Positions 43,713 through 53,933 of a stretch of DNA of 64,000 nt are shown here, in pieces. Under the pieces are notes generated by a model that was not told the DNA's origin, ran no database searches, and saw only the letters and a list, made by a program, of their open reading frames with translations. The position numbers and the translations under genes were made by a program. The DNA is from CAILZL01 sp963748005 (lineage in GTDB: Bacteria > Pseudomonadota > Gammaproteobacteria > Steroidobacterales > Steroidobacteraceae): NCBI GenBank assembly GCA_963748005.1, contig CAVVHH010000002.1, positions 744,001-808,000 of the forward strand, given 5' to 3'. Numbering within the stretch: the stretch's first letter is position 1; every line of letters begins with the position of its first letter.

Positions 43713-44902
43713 CGCCCTTGCTCCGCGCGCAGAACATTCGCAACCGTCTGCGCATGTGCCGCCCAATCCGTGCTGTGCGCCAGCGCAAGACCGTTACGGA
43801 TCAGGCGCAGGCGCCAGACTTCGTCACTCAATACAGCCACCACAGCATCACTCAATGATTGAACATCCGGGTCGGCCAGCGCCGCCACATCACTGTTTAA
43901 AAGCCACTCCACATTTGCTCCGCGGTTACTGACCACCGGACAACCGCAGGCCATCAATTCGAGCGGCAGCAAGGACAGATTGGTGTGGGATAACACCAGT
44001 GCCACATCACAATCACTATACAAGCGCGGCAGATCATCGAGCGCCAGCACGCCGGCATTCACATGCTTGAACGGGATATAGAACATGGAAGCGTCACAAC
44101 CCGCCAGTACAACTTCTATGTCGCCTATACGTCTCACCACTTCAGCCAGCACCAGCATTCCCAGCTCGAATCCACGTCTGGGAGTATGCGGTCGGGCATA
44201 GAAAAAAACCCGCTTCGGCGATGTACTGACAGAGCGCGGCAATGGCTGGTAGCGGCCCTTATCGTAGGAAAAGCCGATTGGCACGGTGCGCATGCCATAG
44301 TCCCGCGTCAGACGTTCCGCCAGCCAACCACCTGCAGTGATGCCCAGGAACCCGAATCGGTATGTTTGTTCTGCCAATGCAGCATGGCTGCCAGCCGCAA
44401 AAAAATACGGTTCAAAATCCTGTACGAAGTAACACTTCTGACGCGTAGTCTGAAAATTACGCACCGTATATGCCGTCTCCCAGCTACTGGCAAACGTAAA
44501 CCAGGCCGGCGGCATGGCGTGCTCGCCCAGATAAACCGGTGCATTGAATGCCAAATAGTGCTGAGTGATAAATTGCTTGGCCTGCTCGTTACTGAGGTGC
44601 TGTGTCTGCCTGTCAATAATGATTCGACAGTCAAATCCCAGTCTTTCCAGATTGGCGACCATACGAAAAATGTTCAGATGTCCCCCGCCACCGATGCCAA
44701 CGTCGGGAATCACCCAGTTGATGGTATTCGGAGGAACAAAACCCACAACATCGGGATGAGGGCCAAACGGGGCAGGACGGGCAAATTGCAGCGGTGTGAT
44801 CCAATCTTGCTGGGGTGGGGGTGGAGGTGGAGCCGGTACAGGCTCTGCCTTGCGCTTCGACTTTATGCCCAACAAGCGTCTTAGTTTGGAAACTGCAGAC
44901 AT
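43709..44902 (-). CDS. WsaF-like glycosyltransferase
   Basis: A 397-residue GT-B glycosyltransferase resembling the WsaF rhamnosyltransferase group. Seen: a basic head, a Pro-rich tract (VPAPPPPPPQQ, residues 22-32), NWVIPDVGIGGGGHLNIFRM (N-domain glycine loop), YFVQDFEPYF, and the C-terminal nucleotide-sugar half with RPHTPRRGFELGM and SLLPLELMACGCPVVSN. The donor sugar is inferred to be a deoxyhexose such as rhamnose and is not proven. It forms an overlapping pair with the epimerase. Confidence 0.85.
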   Translation of the reverse strand: MSAVSKLRRLLGIKSKRKAEPVPAPPPPPPQQDWITPLQFARPAPFGPHPDVVGFVPPNTINWVIPDVGIGGGGHLNIFRMVANLERLGFDCRIIIDRQTQHLSNEQAKQFITQHYLAFNAPVYLGEHAMPPAWFTFASSWETAYTVRNFQTTRQKCYFVQDFEPYFFAAGSHAALAEQTYRFGFLGITAGGWLAERLTRDYGMRTVPIGFSYDKGRYQPLPRSVSTSPKRVFFYARPHTPRRGFELGMLVLAEVVRRIGDIEVVLAGCDASMFYIPFKHVNAGVLALDDLPRLYSDCDVALVLSHTNLSLLPLELMACGCPVVSNRGANVEWLLNSDVAALADPDVQSLSDAVVAVLSDEVWRLRLIRNGLALAHSTDWAAHAQTVANVLRAEQGR

Positions 44903-44993
44903 GGATTCCTTATCTTCAACCCTTTTGCCGGGTCGCCAGTTGACAAGCCTTTGGCCAGACGACTGTACCTGACTGGTCCTACAGCCGTGCCTA

Positions 44994-45158
44994 TCACACC
45001 TCGATCATGTCGAATTCTTCCTTGCCGGCACCGCAATCTGGGCAGCGCCAGGATAGCGGCACGTCTTCCCACTTGGTGCCCGGTGGAATACCGGCAACGG
45101 GATCACCTTTTTCTTCTTCGTACACATAACCGCAAATCACGCACAAGTAGGATTTCAT
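44994..45158 (-). CDS. Rubredoxin
   Basis: A 54-residue one-iron electron carrier. Two CxxC loops are seen, CVICGYVY and CPDCGAGK, with the aromatic core (Y, W, F) and GDPVAGIPPGTKWEDVP between. The start at 45158 (MKSYLCVICG) is better than the upstream ATG at 45179. It is divergent from hemL; a nearby rubredoxin-hemL pair is common in gammaproteobacteria. Its redox partner is not in the window. Confidence 0.96.
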   Translation of the reverse strand: MKSYLCVICGYVYEEEKGDPVAGIPPGTKWEDVPLSWRCPDCGAGKEEFDMIEV

Positions 45159-45299
45159 TTGCCAGCAACCGAGCCCCATGGGCAGTTCAAAAGGAGGCGG
45201 GGATTAAACCGGGAACCGTCTCCGCAGGCAACTAGAATGGTGCGAATCACGCGAGAAGTCCCTACACTTTCCTACCTTTCTAGCCGGGGTTCCGATCCA

Positions 45300-46589
45300 G
45301 TGAATGCACAAACCAGTCTGTATGGCGAAGCCTGTCGTTACATTCCGGGCGGCGTCAATTCCCCGGTGCGCGCCTTCCGCGGCGTAGGTGGTGAGCCGGT
45401 CTTCCTGTCCCGGGCGTCAGGCGCCTATGTATTTGACGCCGGCGGCAAGCGCTACATCGACTATGTCGGCTCATGGGGACCCATGGTGCTGGGTCATGCG
45501 CACCCGGAAGTCATCAAAGCGGTGCAGGAACGCGCCGCGCTGGGCCTGAGCTTTGGCGCACCGACCGAAATCGAAACCGAGCTGGCGCGCAAAATCTGCC
45601 AGTTGATGCCGTCCATCGAGCTGGTGCGTATGGTCAGCTCCGGCACCGAGGCCACCATGAGCGCCATTCGCCTGGCGCGCGGCTTCACCGGTCGCGACAA
45701 GATCGTGAAGTTTGAAGGCTGCTATCACGGCCACTCCGATTCGCTGCTGGTCAAGGCCGGCTCCGGTGCGCTGACACTGGGTGTTCCCACCTCACCCGGT
45801 GTTCCCGCTGCGCTGGCCGCGCACACCGTCACCCTCAACTACAACGACAGCGCGCAGGTGGAGCAGCTTTTCCAGGACATCGGCAGCGAAATCGCCTGCA
45901 TCATCGTCGAGCCGGTGGCCGGCAACATGAACTGCGTGCCACCCGTATCCGGCTTTCTGCAAACCCTGCGCAAGGTCTGCGACGTGTCCGGTGCCGTGCT
46001 GATTTTCGACGAAGTCATGACCGGATTTCGCGTCGCGCTGGGTGGCGCGCAGGCCTTGTATGGCATCACGCCCGACCTGACCACGCTGGGCAAGATTGTC
46101 GGTGGCGGCATGCCGGTGGGCGCGTTCGGCGGCAAGCGCGTAATCATGGAGAAGCTGGCGCCATTGGGGCCGGTGTATCAGGCAGGCACCCTGTCAGGCA
46201 ATCCGGTGGCGATGGCGGCGGGGTTGAAAACCCTGGAACTGATCTGCGCGCGAAGCGACTTTTATTCGACGCTGAGCGCACGCACCCAGCAGCTGGTCAG
46301 TGGTCTGACCCAAGCCGCCAGAGATGCCGGTTTTGCCTTTAGCACTACACAGGTCGGTGGCATGTTCGGCGTATATTTCAACAGCGAACCGAACATCAGC
46401 AACTATGCGCAGGTCATGCGCAGTGATGCCGAGCGATTCAAGCACTTTTTCCACGGCATGCTGGATGAAGGAGTGTATCTGGCGCCGTCCGCGTTTGAAG
46501 CCGGTTTCGTCTCCATCGCGCACACTGTCGATGACATCAATGCCACTGTTGCAGCAGCGCGTCGCGTGTTCGAACGCCTGGGCAACTAG
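45300..46589 (+). CDS. hemL: Glutamate-1-semialdehyde 2,1-aminomutase
   Basis: A 429-residue PLP enzyme making 5-aminolevulinate, the C5 route to heme. Seen: IPGGVNSPVRAFRGVGGEPVF at the N terminus, MVSSGTEATMSAIRLARG, and TTLGKIVGGGMPVGAFGGKR with the Schiff-base Lys. The start is GTG 45300, since the N terminus aligns with E. coli HemL there; the frame is open to 45159. It lies inside the glycosyltransferase region but is a core gene. Confidence 0.95.
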   Translation: MNAQTSLYGEACRYIPGGVNSPVRAFRGVGGEPVFLSRASGAYVFDAGGKRYIDYVGSWGPMVLGHAHPEVIKAVQERAALGLSFGAPTEIETELARKICQLMPSIELVRMVSSGTEATMSAIRLARGFTGRDKIVKFEGCYHGHSDSLLVKAGSGALTLGVPTSPGVPAALAAHTVTLNYNDSAQVEQLFQDIGSEIACIIVEPVAGNMNCVPPVSGFLQTLRKVCDVSGAVLIFDEVMTGFRVALGGAQALYGITPDLTTLGKIVGGGMPVGAFGGKRVIMEKLAPLGPVYQAGTLSGNPVAMAAGLKTLELICARSDFYSTLSARTQQLVSGLTQAARDAGFAFSTTQVGGMFGVYFNSEPNISNYAQVMRSDAERFKHFFHGMLDEGVYLAPSAFEAGFVSIAHTVDDINATVAAARRVFERLGN

Positions 46590-46598
46590 GCTGCACGC

Positions 46599-47630
46599 AT
46601 GAGCGCCGAGCTTAACTCCCGCCCGCTGGTGGTGCGCTTCGGCGCGCTGGGTGACATGGTGATCCTCACCGTGCTTATCCGGCACCTGCATGCGCGCTTC
46701 GGCCAGCCGGTGGACATCCTGGCCTCGGGCGGCTGGACACGACCCCTGCTGCAAGATCAGCCCGGCGTGGGCAACGTCTATGTCATTCGTAGCCGCAAGA
46801 CACCGTATTGGCTGAGCAGCGAGCAACGTAAACTCGTCAAGGTGCTGCGCGAGCGTGGCCCGGGCCCCACCTGGCTGGCCGATCATGAAAACCAGAAAAC
46901 CAGGTGGCTGCTGCAGCGCGCCGGCTGGCAACCTGATCACTGGTGCCATTACGAGGGACTCAGAGACGTGCCCGGCCCACACTTCTGCGATCTGTTCCTG
47001 CGGTTTGCTTATCGCAATCCGCCAGTGCTGGGTGGCGCTGATTTGCCGCTGACCGCGGGCGACGCCCACGGTCAATTGCTTGTCACCGATGCACAACGGC
47101 ACGACCTGCAACAATGGTTGAAAATAAAGGTCCTGGTGAACCGGCAGTTGATCCTGATTCAGGTTGGTAACAAACGCACCATGCGTACCGGCTTCCGCAA
47201 ACGCGCTCGCAGCACCAAGTACTGGCCCGAAAAGAACTGGGCATCGGTGTTGCGTAGTCTGCGTGAACTGCACCCCGATCACGCCATATTGATGCTGGGA
47301 GTCCCTCAGGAAGCGGCTTTGAATGATGAGATCATGCAACTGGCAAACATATCTGGCGTCTATAACGTAGCAACCGAATTGCCAATACCCCGACTGATTG
47401 CACTATGCGCAGCAGCATCAGGAATGATTTCTGTCGACACCGGCCCTGCACATGTCGCTGCGGCTGTAGGCTGTCCGGTTGTAACGTTGTTTGGCAGATC
47501 GGAACCACTCATGTATGTGCCGCGCGGGCCCGGCATCCATTCGCGCTGCCTTACAGGGGAGCATCTAGGAGAACGCTCAATGCTTGGCATTGAAACCAGT
47601 GATGTCATGGCTGCCTGGCAAGCGGTGTAG
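46599..47630 (+). CDS. Glycosyltransferase family 9 (heptosyltransferase-like)
   Basis: A 343-residue GT-B enzyme of family 9, which adds heptose to LPS core. Seen: the N-terminal VVRFGALGDMVILTVLI and C-terminal DTGPAHVAAAVGCPVVTLFGRSEP, the two hallmark motifs of this family. A basic stretch (NKRTMRTGFRKRARSTKYW) lies between domains. ATG 46599 follows hemL by 9 nt. Acceptor and donor are inferred, not proven. Confidence 0.88.
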   Translation: MSAELNSRPLVVRFGALGDMVILTVLIRHLHARFGQPVDILASGGWTRPLLQDQPGVGNVYVIRSRKTPYWLSSEQRKLVKVLRERGPGPTWLADHENQKTRWLLQRAGWQPDHWCHYEGLRDVPGPHFCDLFLRFAYRNPPVLGGADLPLTAGDAHGQLLVTDAQRHDLQQWLKIKVLVNRQLILIQVGNKRTMRTGFRKRARSTKYWPEKNWASVLRSLRELHPDHAILMLGVPQEAALNDEIMQLANISGVYNVATELPIPRLIALCAAASGMISVDTGPAHVAAAVGCPVVTLFGRSEPLMYVPRGPGIHSRCLTGEHLGERSMLGIETSDVMAAWQAV

Positions 47631-47631
47631 T

Positions 47632-48624
47632 GTGAATCCACCAGTTGTCACACCAAGAGTTTCTGAGGCTGATCCGCCGTTGATCTCGGTGATGATTCCG
47701 ACGTATGAACCCGGGGCATACTTGCTACAGGCCTTGCACAGCGTGCTGGATCAGGATCTAGGTTCAGATCGCATGCAGATCAGCCTCGTAGATGATGGCT
47801 CCAAGCGGGTTGATGTGGCTCAGCTACTAGCCGAAGCGAAGCTCGTGGAACGGGTTGGCTTCATCCAGGGCTCAAGCAACATTGGTCTTGCCGGGAACTG
47901 GAATCGCTGCATTCAGCATGCCCGCGGTGAATTGGTACATATCCTTCACCAGGACGATCGTATCCTGCCGGGCTTTTATTCAGCACTATGCACGGCGATG
48001 ATGGAACGTGCCAGCATCGGCATGGCTTTCAGCGGCTGCGCGTTCATTGACGACAATGATGCCGTTACCGAGTACGCCCGTCGGGAAAGCCGTCATGCAG
48101 GCATCATTCCTGACTGGATTGCACAAATCACCAAGCGGAACGGCGCCCATTGCGCTTCGGTAATTGTACGGCGTCGTGTCTACGAAAAGCTTGGAGGATA
48201 TCGATACGATTTGAAATATGCCCTGGATTGGGAGATGTGGGTACGGATCGCCGCTTCGTTTGAGGTGTGGCATGATCCCACTGTACTAGCCTGTTATCGA
48301 CGTCACTCGACGAATGAAACCGCCCGTTTGGGTAAATTGCAGGAAACCCATCAGGACGAACTGCGTGCAGTCAGCATCTTTGTCAATCACCTGCCAACGG
48401 AGCGACGTGCTCGTCTGGCGGCACGAGTGTATGCACGCATCACACGTTCACGCATTCGTAAGACAGCGAAGTTGTTACGTAACCATCAATACGACGAAGC
48501 CGGGTATCTGATGGAAAGCGCTTATCAGTCACTTGAGCCACTGCCCAATACGATATTTCGAACATTTTATGCATCACGCCTTGCATTGCTCAGAATGAAG
48601 CTGGCGTACAGCAAGAACAACTAG
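47632..48624 (+). CDS. Glycosyltransferase family 2
   Basis: A 330-residue GT-A enzyme. Seen: SVMIPTYEPGAYLLQAL, the donor-binding DDGSK, the DxD-like HILHQDDRI and the acceptor/catalytic area YALDWEMWVRI. The start is GTG 47632, directly after the GT9 stop at 47630; the frame is open to 47584 inside it. Its C-terminal 80 residues are basic and helical with no membrane segment. Confidence 0.85.
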   Translation: MNPPVVTPRVSEADPPLISVMIPTYEPGAYLLQALHSVLDQDLGSDRMQISLVDDGSKRVDVAQLLAEAKLVERVGFIQGSSNIGLAGNWNRCIQHARGELVHILHQDDRILPGFYSALCTAMMERASIGMAFSGCAFIDDNDAVTEYARRESRHAGIIPDWIAQITKRNGAHCASVIVRRRVYEKLGGYRYDLKYALDWEMWVRIAASFEVWHDPTVLACYRRHSTNETARLGKLQETHQDELRAVSIFVNHLPTERRARLAARVYARITRSRIRKTAKLLRNHQYDEAGYLMESAYQSLEPLPNTIFRTFYASRLALLRMKLAYSKNN

Positions 48625-48702
48625 AATTGAACGACGGACCTAAGTAACGTTGCACAGTGTTGGCAGATCATATCGTCCGCAACCGCCCTGGATCAGAACT
48701 GA

Positions 48703-49809
48703 ATGGACAGCCCAAAAATAATCGCCTTCCACCTGCCACAGTTTCACAGGATTCCTGAAAATGACATTTGGTGGGGCGAGGGTTTCACAGAGTGGACCAA
48801 TGTTAAAAAGGCCCGGCCGTTGTTTCGAGGTCACTACCAACCGCGCGTGCCGAAAGATTCGCGTTATTACGATCTGCTTGATCCAGCTACGCAGGACTGG
48901 CAGGCAGATTTGGCAAGACAGCATGGCATCTACGGCTTTTGCTACTACCATTACTGGTTCAATGGCAGACAGCTGTTGCATAGACCGGTCGAACAATTGC
49001 TGGAACGAGGTAAACCTGATTTCCCGTTTTGCCTTGCCTGGGCAAATGAACCATGGACGCGCGCATGGGATGGCGGCGATCGCCATGTTCTCATGCCGCA
49101 GACTTACGGAGGGCAGGAAGAATGGCAACAGCACATCAGCTATTTGCTGAAGATTTTCAAGGACCCACGCTACATCCGAGTCGATGACAAACCAATACTC
49201 CTCATTTATCGTAGCTCGGCAATCCGCCGCATGCAGGACATGCTCAAGACATGGAACACAGAATTACGGAAGGCTGATATTGCCGGCTTGCACTTGGTAA
49301 GCATGGCAACAGCATTTCCACTGGACCCACGAGTAAATCTATTTGACGCCTACGCTGACTTCGAGCCAATGCTGACGATCCGGCATCATCTTTCGGAGGG
49401 CACCAAGAGAAAGGAACGATGGATCCATAAGTTGGCGCGCGCGAAGTGGGCTCTATCCTTACGCAAGGAAAAGACCCCAAAGACCATGAACTATGTGAGC
49501 ATATGGAGAGCCATCATGGATAGGAATCTCCCTGTAAATCACTATCCTGGAGCCTTTGCCGACTGGGACAATTCTCCGCGCAGAGGATTGAGTAACTCAC
49601 TGGTCATGCGTCGCTTCGATAAGCGCACCTTCGCTGCGGGAATGAGTATTCAGATTCACAAGGCAAAAGAAGCTGAGGCGGAATTCCTGTTTTTCAATGC
49701 CTGGAACGAATGGGCCGAGGGAACCTACCTCGAACCTGATGAACAGCGTGGCTTGTTTTTTTTGCAGACCATCAAAGCAGCGTTGGCAAGCCAAGGGAAT
49801 ACAACTTAA
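48703..49809 (+). CDS. WbsX-type glycan-modifying protein
   Basis: A 368-residue protein of the WbsX (GHL15/GH99-like) family, seen in O-antigen and capsule clusters. Recognisable stretches: IIAFHLPQFHRIPENDIWWGEGFTEW, HGIYGFCYYHYWFNGRQLL, FPFCLAWANEPWTRAWDG and FFNAWNEWAEGTYLEPD. The TIM-barrel-like pattern suggests glycosidase or transferase activity, but the reaction is unknown. It lies 78 nt after the GT2 gene. The gene looks A+T richer than its neighbours. Confidence 0.85.
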   Translation: MDSPKIIAFHLPQFHRIPENDIWWGEGFTEWTNVKKARPLFRGHYQPRVPKDSRYYDLLDPATQDWQADLARQHGIYGFCYYHYWFNGRQLLHRPVEQLLERGKPDFPFCLAWANEPWTRAWDGGDRHVLMPQTYGGQEEWQQHISYLLKIFKDPRYIRVDDKPILLIYRSSAIRRMQDMLKTWNTELRKADIAGLHLVSMATAFPLDPRVNLFDAYADFEPMLTIRHHLSEGTKRKERWIHKLARAKWALSLRKEKTPKTMNYVSIWRAIMDRNLPVNHYPGAFADWDNSPRRGLSNSLVMRRFDKRTFAAGMSIQIHKAKEAEAEFLFFNAWNEWAEGTYLEPDEQRGLFFLQTIKAALASQGNTT

Positions 49810-49856
49810 ATATCGGCTCAACGATACAGAAGCAGTTGCCATTCTTCCCAAACATC

Positions 49857-52223
49857 ATGACATGTTCAATTCATCAGCTAGCGGCCTTCCGCCTTAGATC
49901 GTTTCTTTACAAGAACTTTAAAAGACGCTTTGAACATTCCGCGGATTACCAACAGTGGCGCTTGCATCGTTGGGAGCCGCTTGAAGCCCAACTCAAGGCT
50001 TACTGGAAATGGCAGCAGTTCCACAGCGGAGAAATCATCGAGAAACTCTCGCGAGGGCTCATAACGCCAAGCCGGCGCGAAATAGCGACACTGAGCCTGC
50101 AAGCTTTTTTATTCCGCCACTTGAAAGGTCCGCTCAAACGAACCCGGGGATATCAGCGCTGGCGCGATTTCCGGAACGAGCCCATTTCAATTCAGATGGC
50201 AGCTCGGTACCGATGGCGCCTGATTGACAGTGCGCTTCTGGCCGCCAAGGTTCTGAAAGCAACCGCCGAGGAAGCAAAGAAAATTCATTTACCGATTCAC
50301 GAACAGCCGGTGGTTTCAATATTGATCCCTGTCTATAATAAAATTGAGTACACCCTCACGTGTTTATCGTCCATCCAGATGAACCTGCCTCGGACGCCGT
50401 TCGAAGTTATTGTGATCGACGATTGCTCCACCGACGCCACGCCGCAACTGTTGTCTCAAGTCCGCGGCATAAGAGTCATTCGCAACAGTTCGAACCTGGG
50501 TTTTCTAATAAACTGCAACAACGCCGCCAGAGAAGCCCGCGGCCAGTATCTTTTGTTTCTTAACAACGATACCGAGGTGCAGCCGGAGTGGTTGGACGAG
50601 CTGCTGCAAACTTTCCATACATATCCCAACGCGGGGCTGGTTGGCTCAAAGCTGATTTTTCCGTACGGCCTGCTGCAGGAAGCAGGGGGAATAATCTGGC
50701 GGGACGCCTCGGGCTGCAATTACGGCAGAGATGCCTATCCCGAACGTCCGGAATTTTGTTTTCTACGCGACCCCGACTATTGCTCGGGCGCCAGCATCAT
50801 GGTTCCCGCGGATCTTTTCAGTTCTTTGGAAGGCTTCGATGAACGGTTTACTCCCGCTTATTACGAAGATACCGATCTGGCCTTCACTATACGCAGCCGG
50901 GGGCGACGCGTTATTTTTCAGCCTGCCTCCAAAGTCATCCACCACGAAGGCATCACCTCCGGCACCGACGTCACCAAGGGCGTCAAGGCTTATCAACTGC
51001 ACAATCAGGCAAAATTTCTGGACAAGTGGCGCGAAGCGCTTAAACAACATGATCTACCAAATCAAAAAGCGCCGTTCGCGCATGAACGCTTGGTTGCTAA
51101 ACGCGCACTGATCGTCGATGTCACCACCCCCTGCCCCGATCAAGACTCCGGCTCTGTGGATACCTTCTACGAAATCAAGGTCATGCAAGCGCTGGGCTAC
51201 AAAGTTACTTTTATTCCCGACGATCTCAAGCATGCAGGGCCCTACACCGAGGCACTGCAGCGCATCGGCGTGGAATGCTGGTATGAACCATACATCAACA
51301 CTGTGAGAGAACACCTTGAAGCTTCGGGCCCCAGCTACGACCTGACCATCATCAAACGGGTGCATTTCGCAGCCAAGCACATTGAAGATATCCGGCGCTA
51401 TTGCACCAAGGCCAGGATCGTCTTCAATACGGTTGATCTGCATTTTCTCAGGGAAGAACGACAGGCGGCGCTTGAAAAATCGGCAACACTCGCCGCGAAG
51501 GCGCTGCAAACCAGGGAACTGGAATACTGGCTCATGAAGCAGGCCGATGCCACGATCACCATCAGCGATGCAGAACGGGAGCTCATATTGAATGAACATC
51601 CCGATCTTACCATCGCCGCCATTCCATACATCAGAACCACCGTGGAGCGTCGCCCTTCATTCGCGTCCCGCCGCGATATCGTATTCATCGGTGGATTCCG
51701 GCATACACCCAACGTGGACGCAGTATTGCACTTTGTGCAGGAGATCTGGTCACGGGTCCGACAAGCGTTGCCCGACGTCAATCTGCGCATTGTCGGCAGC
51801 AATGCCCCACCGGAAATAGCCGAATTGGCAAAATTTCCTGGAATTGTTTTCCAAGGTTACGTCGCCGATCTAGACACTGTGTTCCACCGTTGCAAGTTGA
51901 GCGTGGCGCCGCTCCGATTCGGCGCGGGCATCAAGGGCAAAATCGGCACCAGCTTGAGTTACGGCGTCCCGTGCGTGGCGACTCCGATTGCCGCAGAAGG
52001 CATGCAGTTGACGGATCAGCAGAACATTCTGATTGCTTCAGTTCCCGAAGTTTTTGCGAGATCGATCGTCACAGCCTATAACGATGAAGCGCTGTGGAAA
52101 CGGCTGTCTGAAAACGGTATCGCCTATATGCGCGAACACTACTCTTTCGAGCAAGGTGTCGAACGTTATCGCGCCCTTATCAGCTCCATTGCGCCTGTTA
52201 GCGGTTGCCCGCCACTGACCTGA
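49857..52223 (+). CDS. Two-domain glycosyltransferase (GT2 then GT4) with repeated head
   Basis: A 788-residue fusion. Residues about 11-140 hold two degenerate copies of a 68-residue unit (YQQWR...EP...YWKW, then YQRWR...EP...YRW). The GT2 domain spans about 150-400 (VVSILIPVYNKIEYTL, VIDDCSTDA, LFLNNDTEVQPEW, and the acceptor region YYEDTDLAF). The GT4-like GT-B domain follows (about 420-780) with DIVFIGGFRHTPNVDAV and FGAGIKGKIGTSLSYGVPCVATP. The ATG at 49857 is taken as start; a TTG at 49836 is possible. Ribosome site is weak. It likely makes two linkages in one polysaccharide. Confidence 0.85.
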   Translation: MTCSIHQLAAFRLRSFLYKNFKRRFEHSADYQQWRLHRWEPLEAQLKAYWKWQQFHSGEIIEKLSRGLITPSRREIATLSLQAFLFRHLKGPLKRTRGYQRWRDFRNEPISIQMAARYRWRLIDSALLAAKVLKATAEEAKKIHLPIHEQPVVSILIPVYNKIEYTLTCLSSIQMNLPRTPFEVIVIDDCSTDATPQLLSQVRGIRVIRNSSNLGFLINCNNAAREARGQYLLFLNNDTEVQPEWLDELLQTFHTYPNAGLVGSKLIFPYGLLQEAGGIIWRDASGCNYGRDAYPERPEFCFLRDPDYCSGASIMVPADLFSSLEGFDERFTPAYYEDTDLAFTIRSRGRRVIFQPASKVIHHEGITSGTDVTKGVKAYQLHNQAKFLDKWREALKQHDLPNQKAPFAHERLVAKRALIVDVTTPCPDQDSGSVDTFYEIKVMQALGYKVTFIPDDLKHAGPYTEALQRIGVECWYEPYINTVREHLEASGPSYDLTIIKRVHFAAKHIEDIRRYCTKARIVFNTVDLHFLREERQAALEKSATLAAKALQTRELEYWLMKQADATITISDAERELILNEHPDLTIAAIPYIRTTVERRPSFASRRDIVFIGGFRHTPNVDAVLHFVQEIWSRVRQALPDVNLRIVGSNAPPEIAELAKFPGIVFQGYVADLDTVFHRCKLSVAPLRFGAGIKGKIGTSLSYGVPCVATPIAAEGMQLTDQQNILIASVPEVFARSIVTAYNDEALWKRLSENGIAYMREHYSFEQGVERYRALISSIAPVSGCPPLT

Positions 52224-52319
52224 GGGGTTCGGCGCGCTGATATAACCGATCAGCGGCACAATTCAAGGTAAGGTGACGGGCTGTTTCTTACTTACGACAG
52301 GATCACGGAGGCAGGGGGC

Positions 52320-53933
52320 TTATGGCATCTCGCGGAAACTCACCGTATCGAAGTCGATGTAGTATTTGTTCCACGGACTGGCGTCGGCCGGCGCGGTTCC
52401 AGCGAAACAGAAAAAGACCGAATCGGTCCCCGTAGGTAACGAGTAAAAGAACGGCTCGACTGTCCCGGTGGACGCGTCCGGAAGATTCTGGATGTGTTTC
52501 ATCTCCCATGCACCGAGGCTGACTTGTTTCCAAGATAACAACCCCGTGTCGCCGTTCGATTGGTGATAGTGAAGGTCCAGATAGATGGAGGAAATGTTAA
52601 ATCTGAGATAAGCGCCAGGAACCAGCTTGGCCCCAGAGACCGGCATCCATGACACGCACCCCCAATGGTGTCCGGGAGCTGTTATCTCAACGCGGCCCCA
52701 ATAAGAGCCCGTAGCTGCGCCGCCCGGTAAACTCGAATCTGGTCCCATCCTATAAAAGCTCACTGAGCCGGTTTCTCCGCCGGAGAACCAGCCATTGGCG
52801 TTCGATTCGAAGTTGCCGTTCGTCAGTGGACCCGCACGTTCGGCCAAGACGCCCATGTGATCGCGAGGAGCATTGGCTGAGAACCCGATTCCAAAACGCG
52901 AAGAATCAGTCGTACAAGATAATGTGGCGTCGTAGTCCCATAAGCCCCAGTTGAATCCAATCTCGACGCCCATCGATCCCGCGCTGTTTAGCATGTTGAG
53001 TACGTTGCTTGATTGGAAATATTCTCCGTACTGGCAATATTTTGCGCCGAACTCACCGAGTGTAACTGTAGGATTGCAGGTCCCCGGTGCTCGGTAGTTA
53101 CATGTGCCCTGCCGGGCTTGATTGATTAAGTCGGGAATGTCGGGGCTGTCATGTGTATACGCATGTGCTTCGGTGAAGTCGATCAAACGCCCGGCGTAGA
53201 ACGAGTTTGCTCCGACCAGCCACATATCGTCCGGCGTTAAGCCATCCATGCCGATCTTGCCCGCAGGCGCAACTGTATTTTGAAGCAGCCAATGATTTGT
53301 GAGCCATTGAATGTCGGCGCTCCACGTCGCGCTCGTGCCATTCGGGATGTAGCGGCTTTCAGTGAACAAGCTGTAGTAGCTGACGTTGTAACCGGCACCA
53401 GAAGCCTCGACAGCGCTAATGATGGGATTCTGCCAGCCGCCTCCGAGGTCCTGCGCCAATTGTGTGGATACGACTCCGCCGTACGCCTCCTGCCAGTAGG
53501 AGGTGCCATTATTATTGGGGTAGAAGCCGTAGGAGCTCATCAGTTAGAGATCGTTCATGAGGAAGTCGACGACCACCGACATGCCGTTCTCAGCGATTTG
53601 GTTGATGATAACGGGAAGACTTGCAGCGGTGTTGGCCAGCGCATTCTGGTCAATGGTTACACCTGAGCCGTTGGTCGAAAACGCCACACCCAAAGATTGC
53701 GGTGCGAGCGTCAGCTTGACCTGCTTTGCACCAAGCGAGGACATAATTTTTAAATCACGCCTAAATGCATTGGCACAGATTGCGTGAGTGGTTTGGTTAT
53801 ATTTTTCGATCCCGTCTTCGCCGCACTCCACAGGTCGTACGTAGGCGAATGATTCATTTGCAGGCACCGCATTTCCTGCAATCGGTACGGCGAAAAGCGT
53901 AATCGTGGCAATGATCAAAGTTCGTATAGTCAT
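52320..53933 (-). pseudogene. Secreted glycosidase-like gene broken by an in-frame TAA
   Basis: One frame of 538 codons split by a single TAA at 53544-53546 (codon 130). The first part has a strong GGAGGG ribosome site, a signal peptide (about residues 1-22), and TIM-barrel-like strands; the second starts 3 nt after the stop with no ribosome site (MSSYGFYPN) and carries barrel residues (WLVGANSFYAG, TLGEFGAKYCQYGEYF) and a C-terminal carbohydrate-binding-like domain (NGNFESNANGWFSGG onward). The two parts line up as a single secreted glycosidase. Sequence error, recent loss or read-through cannot be told apart here. Confidence 0.75.
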
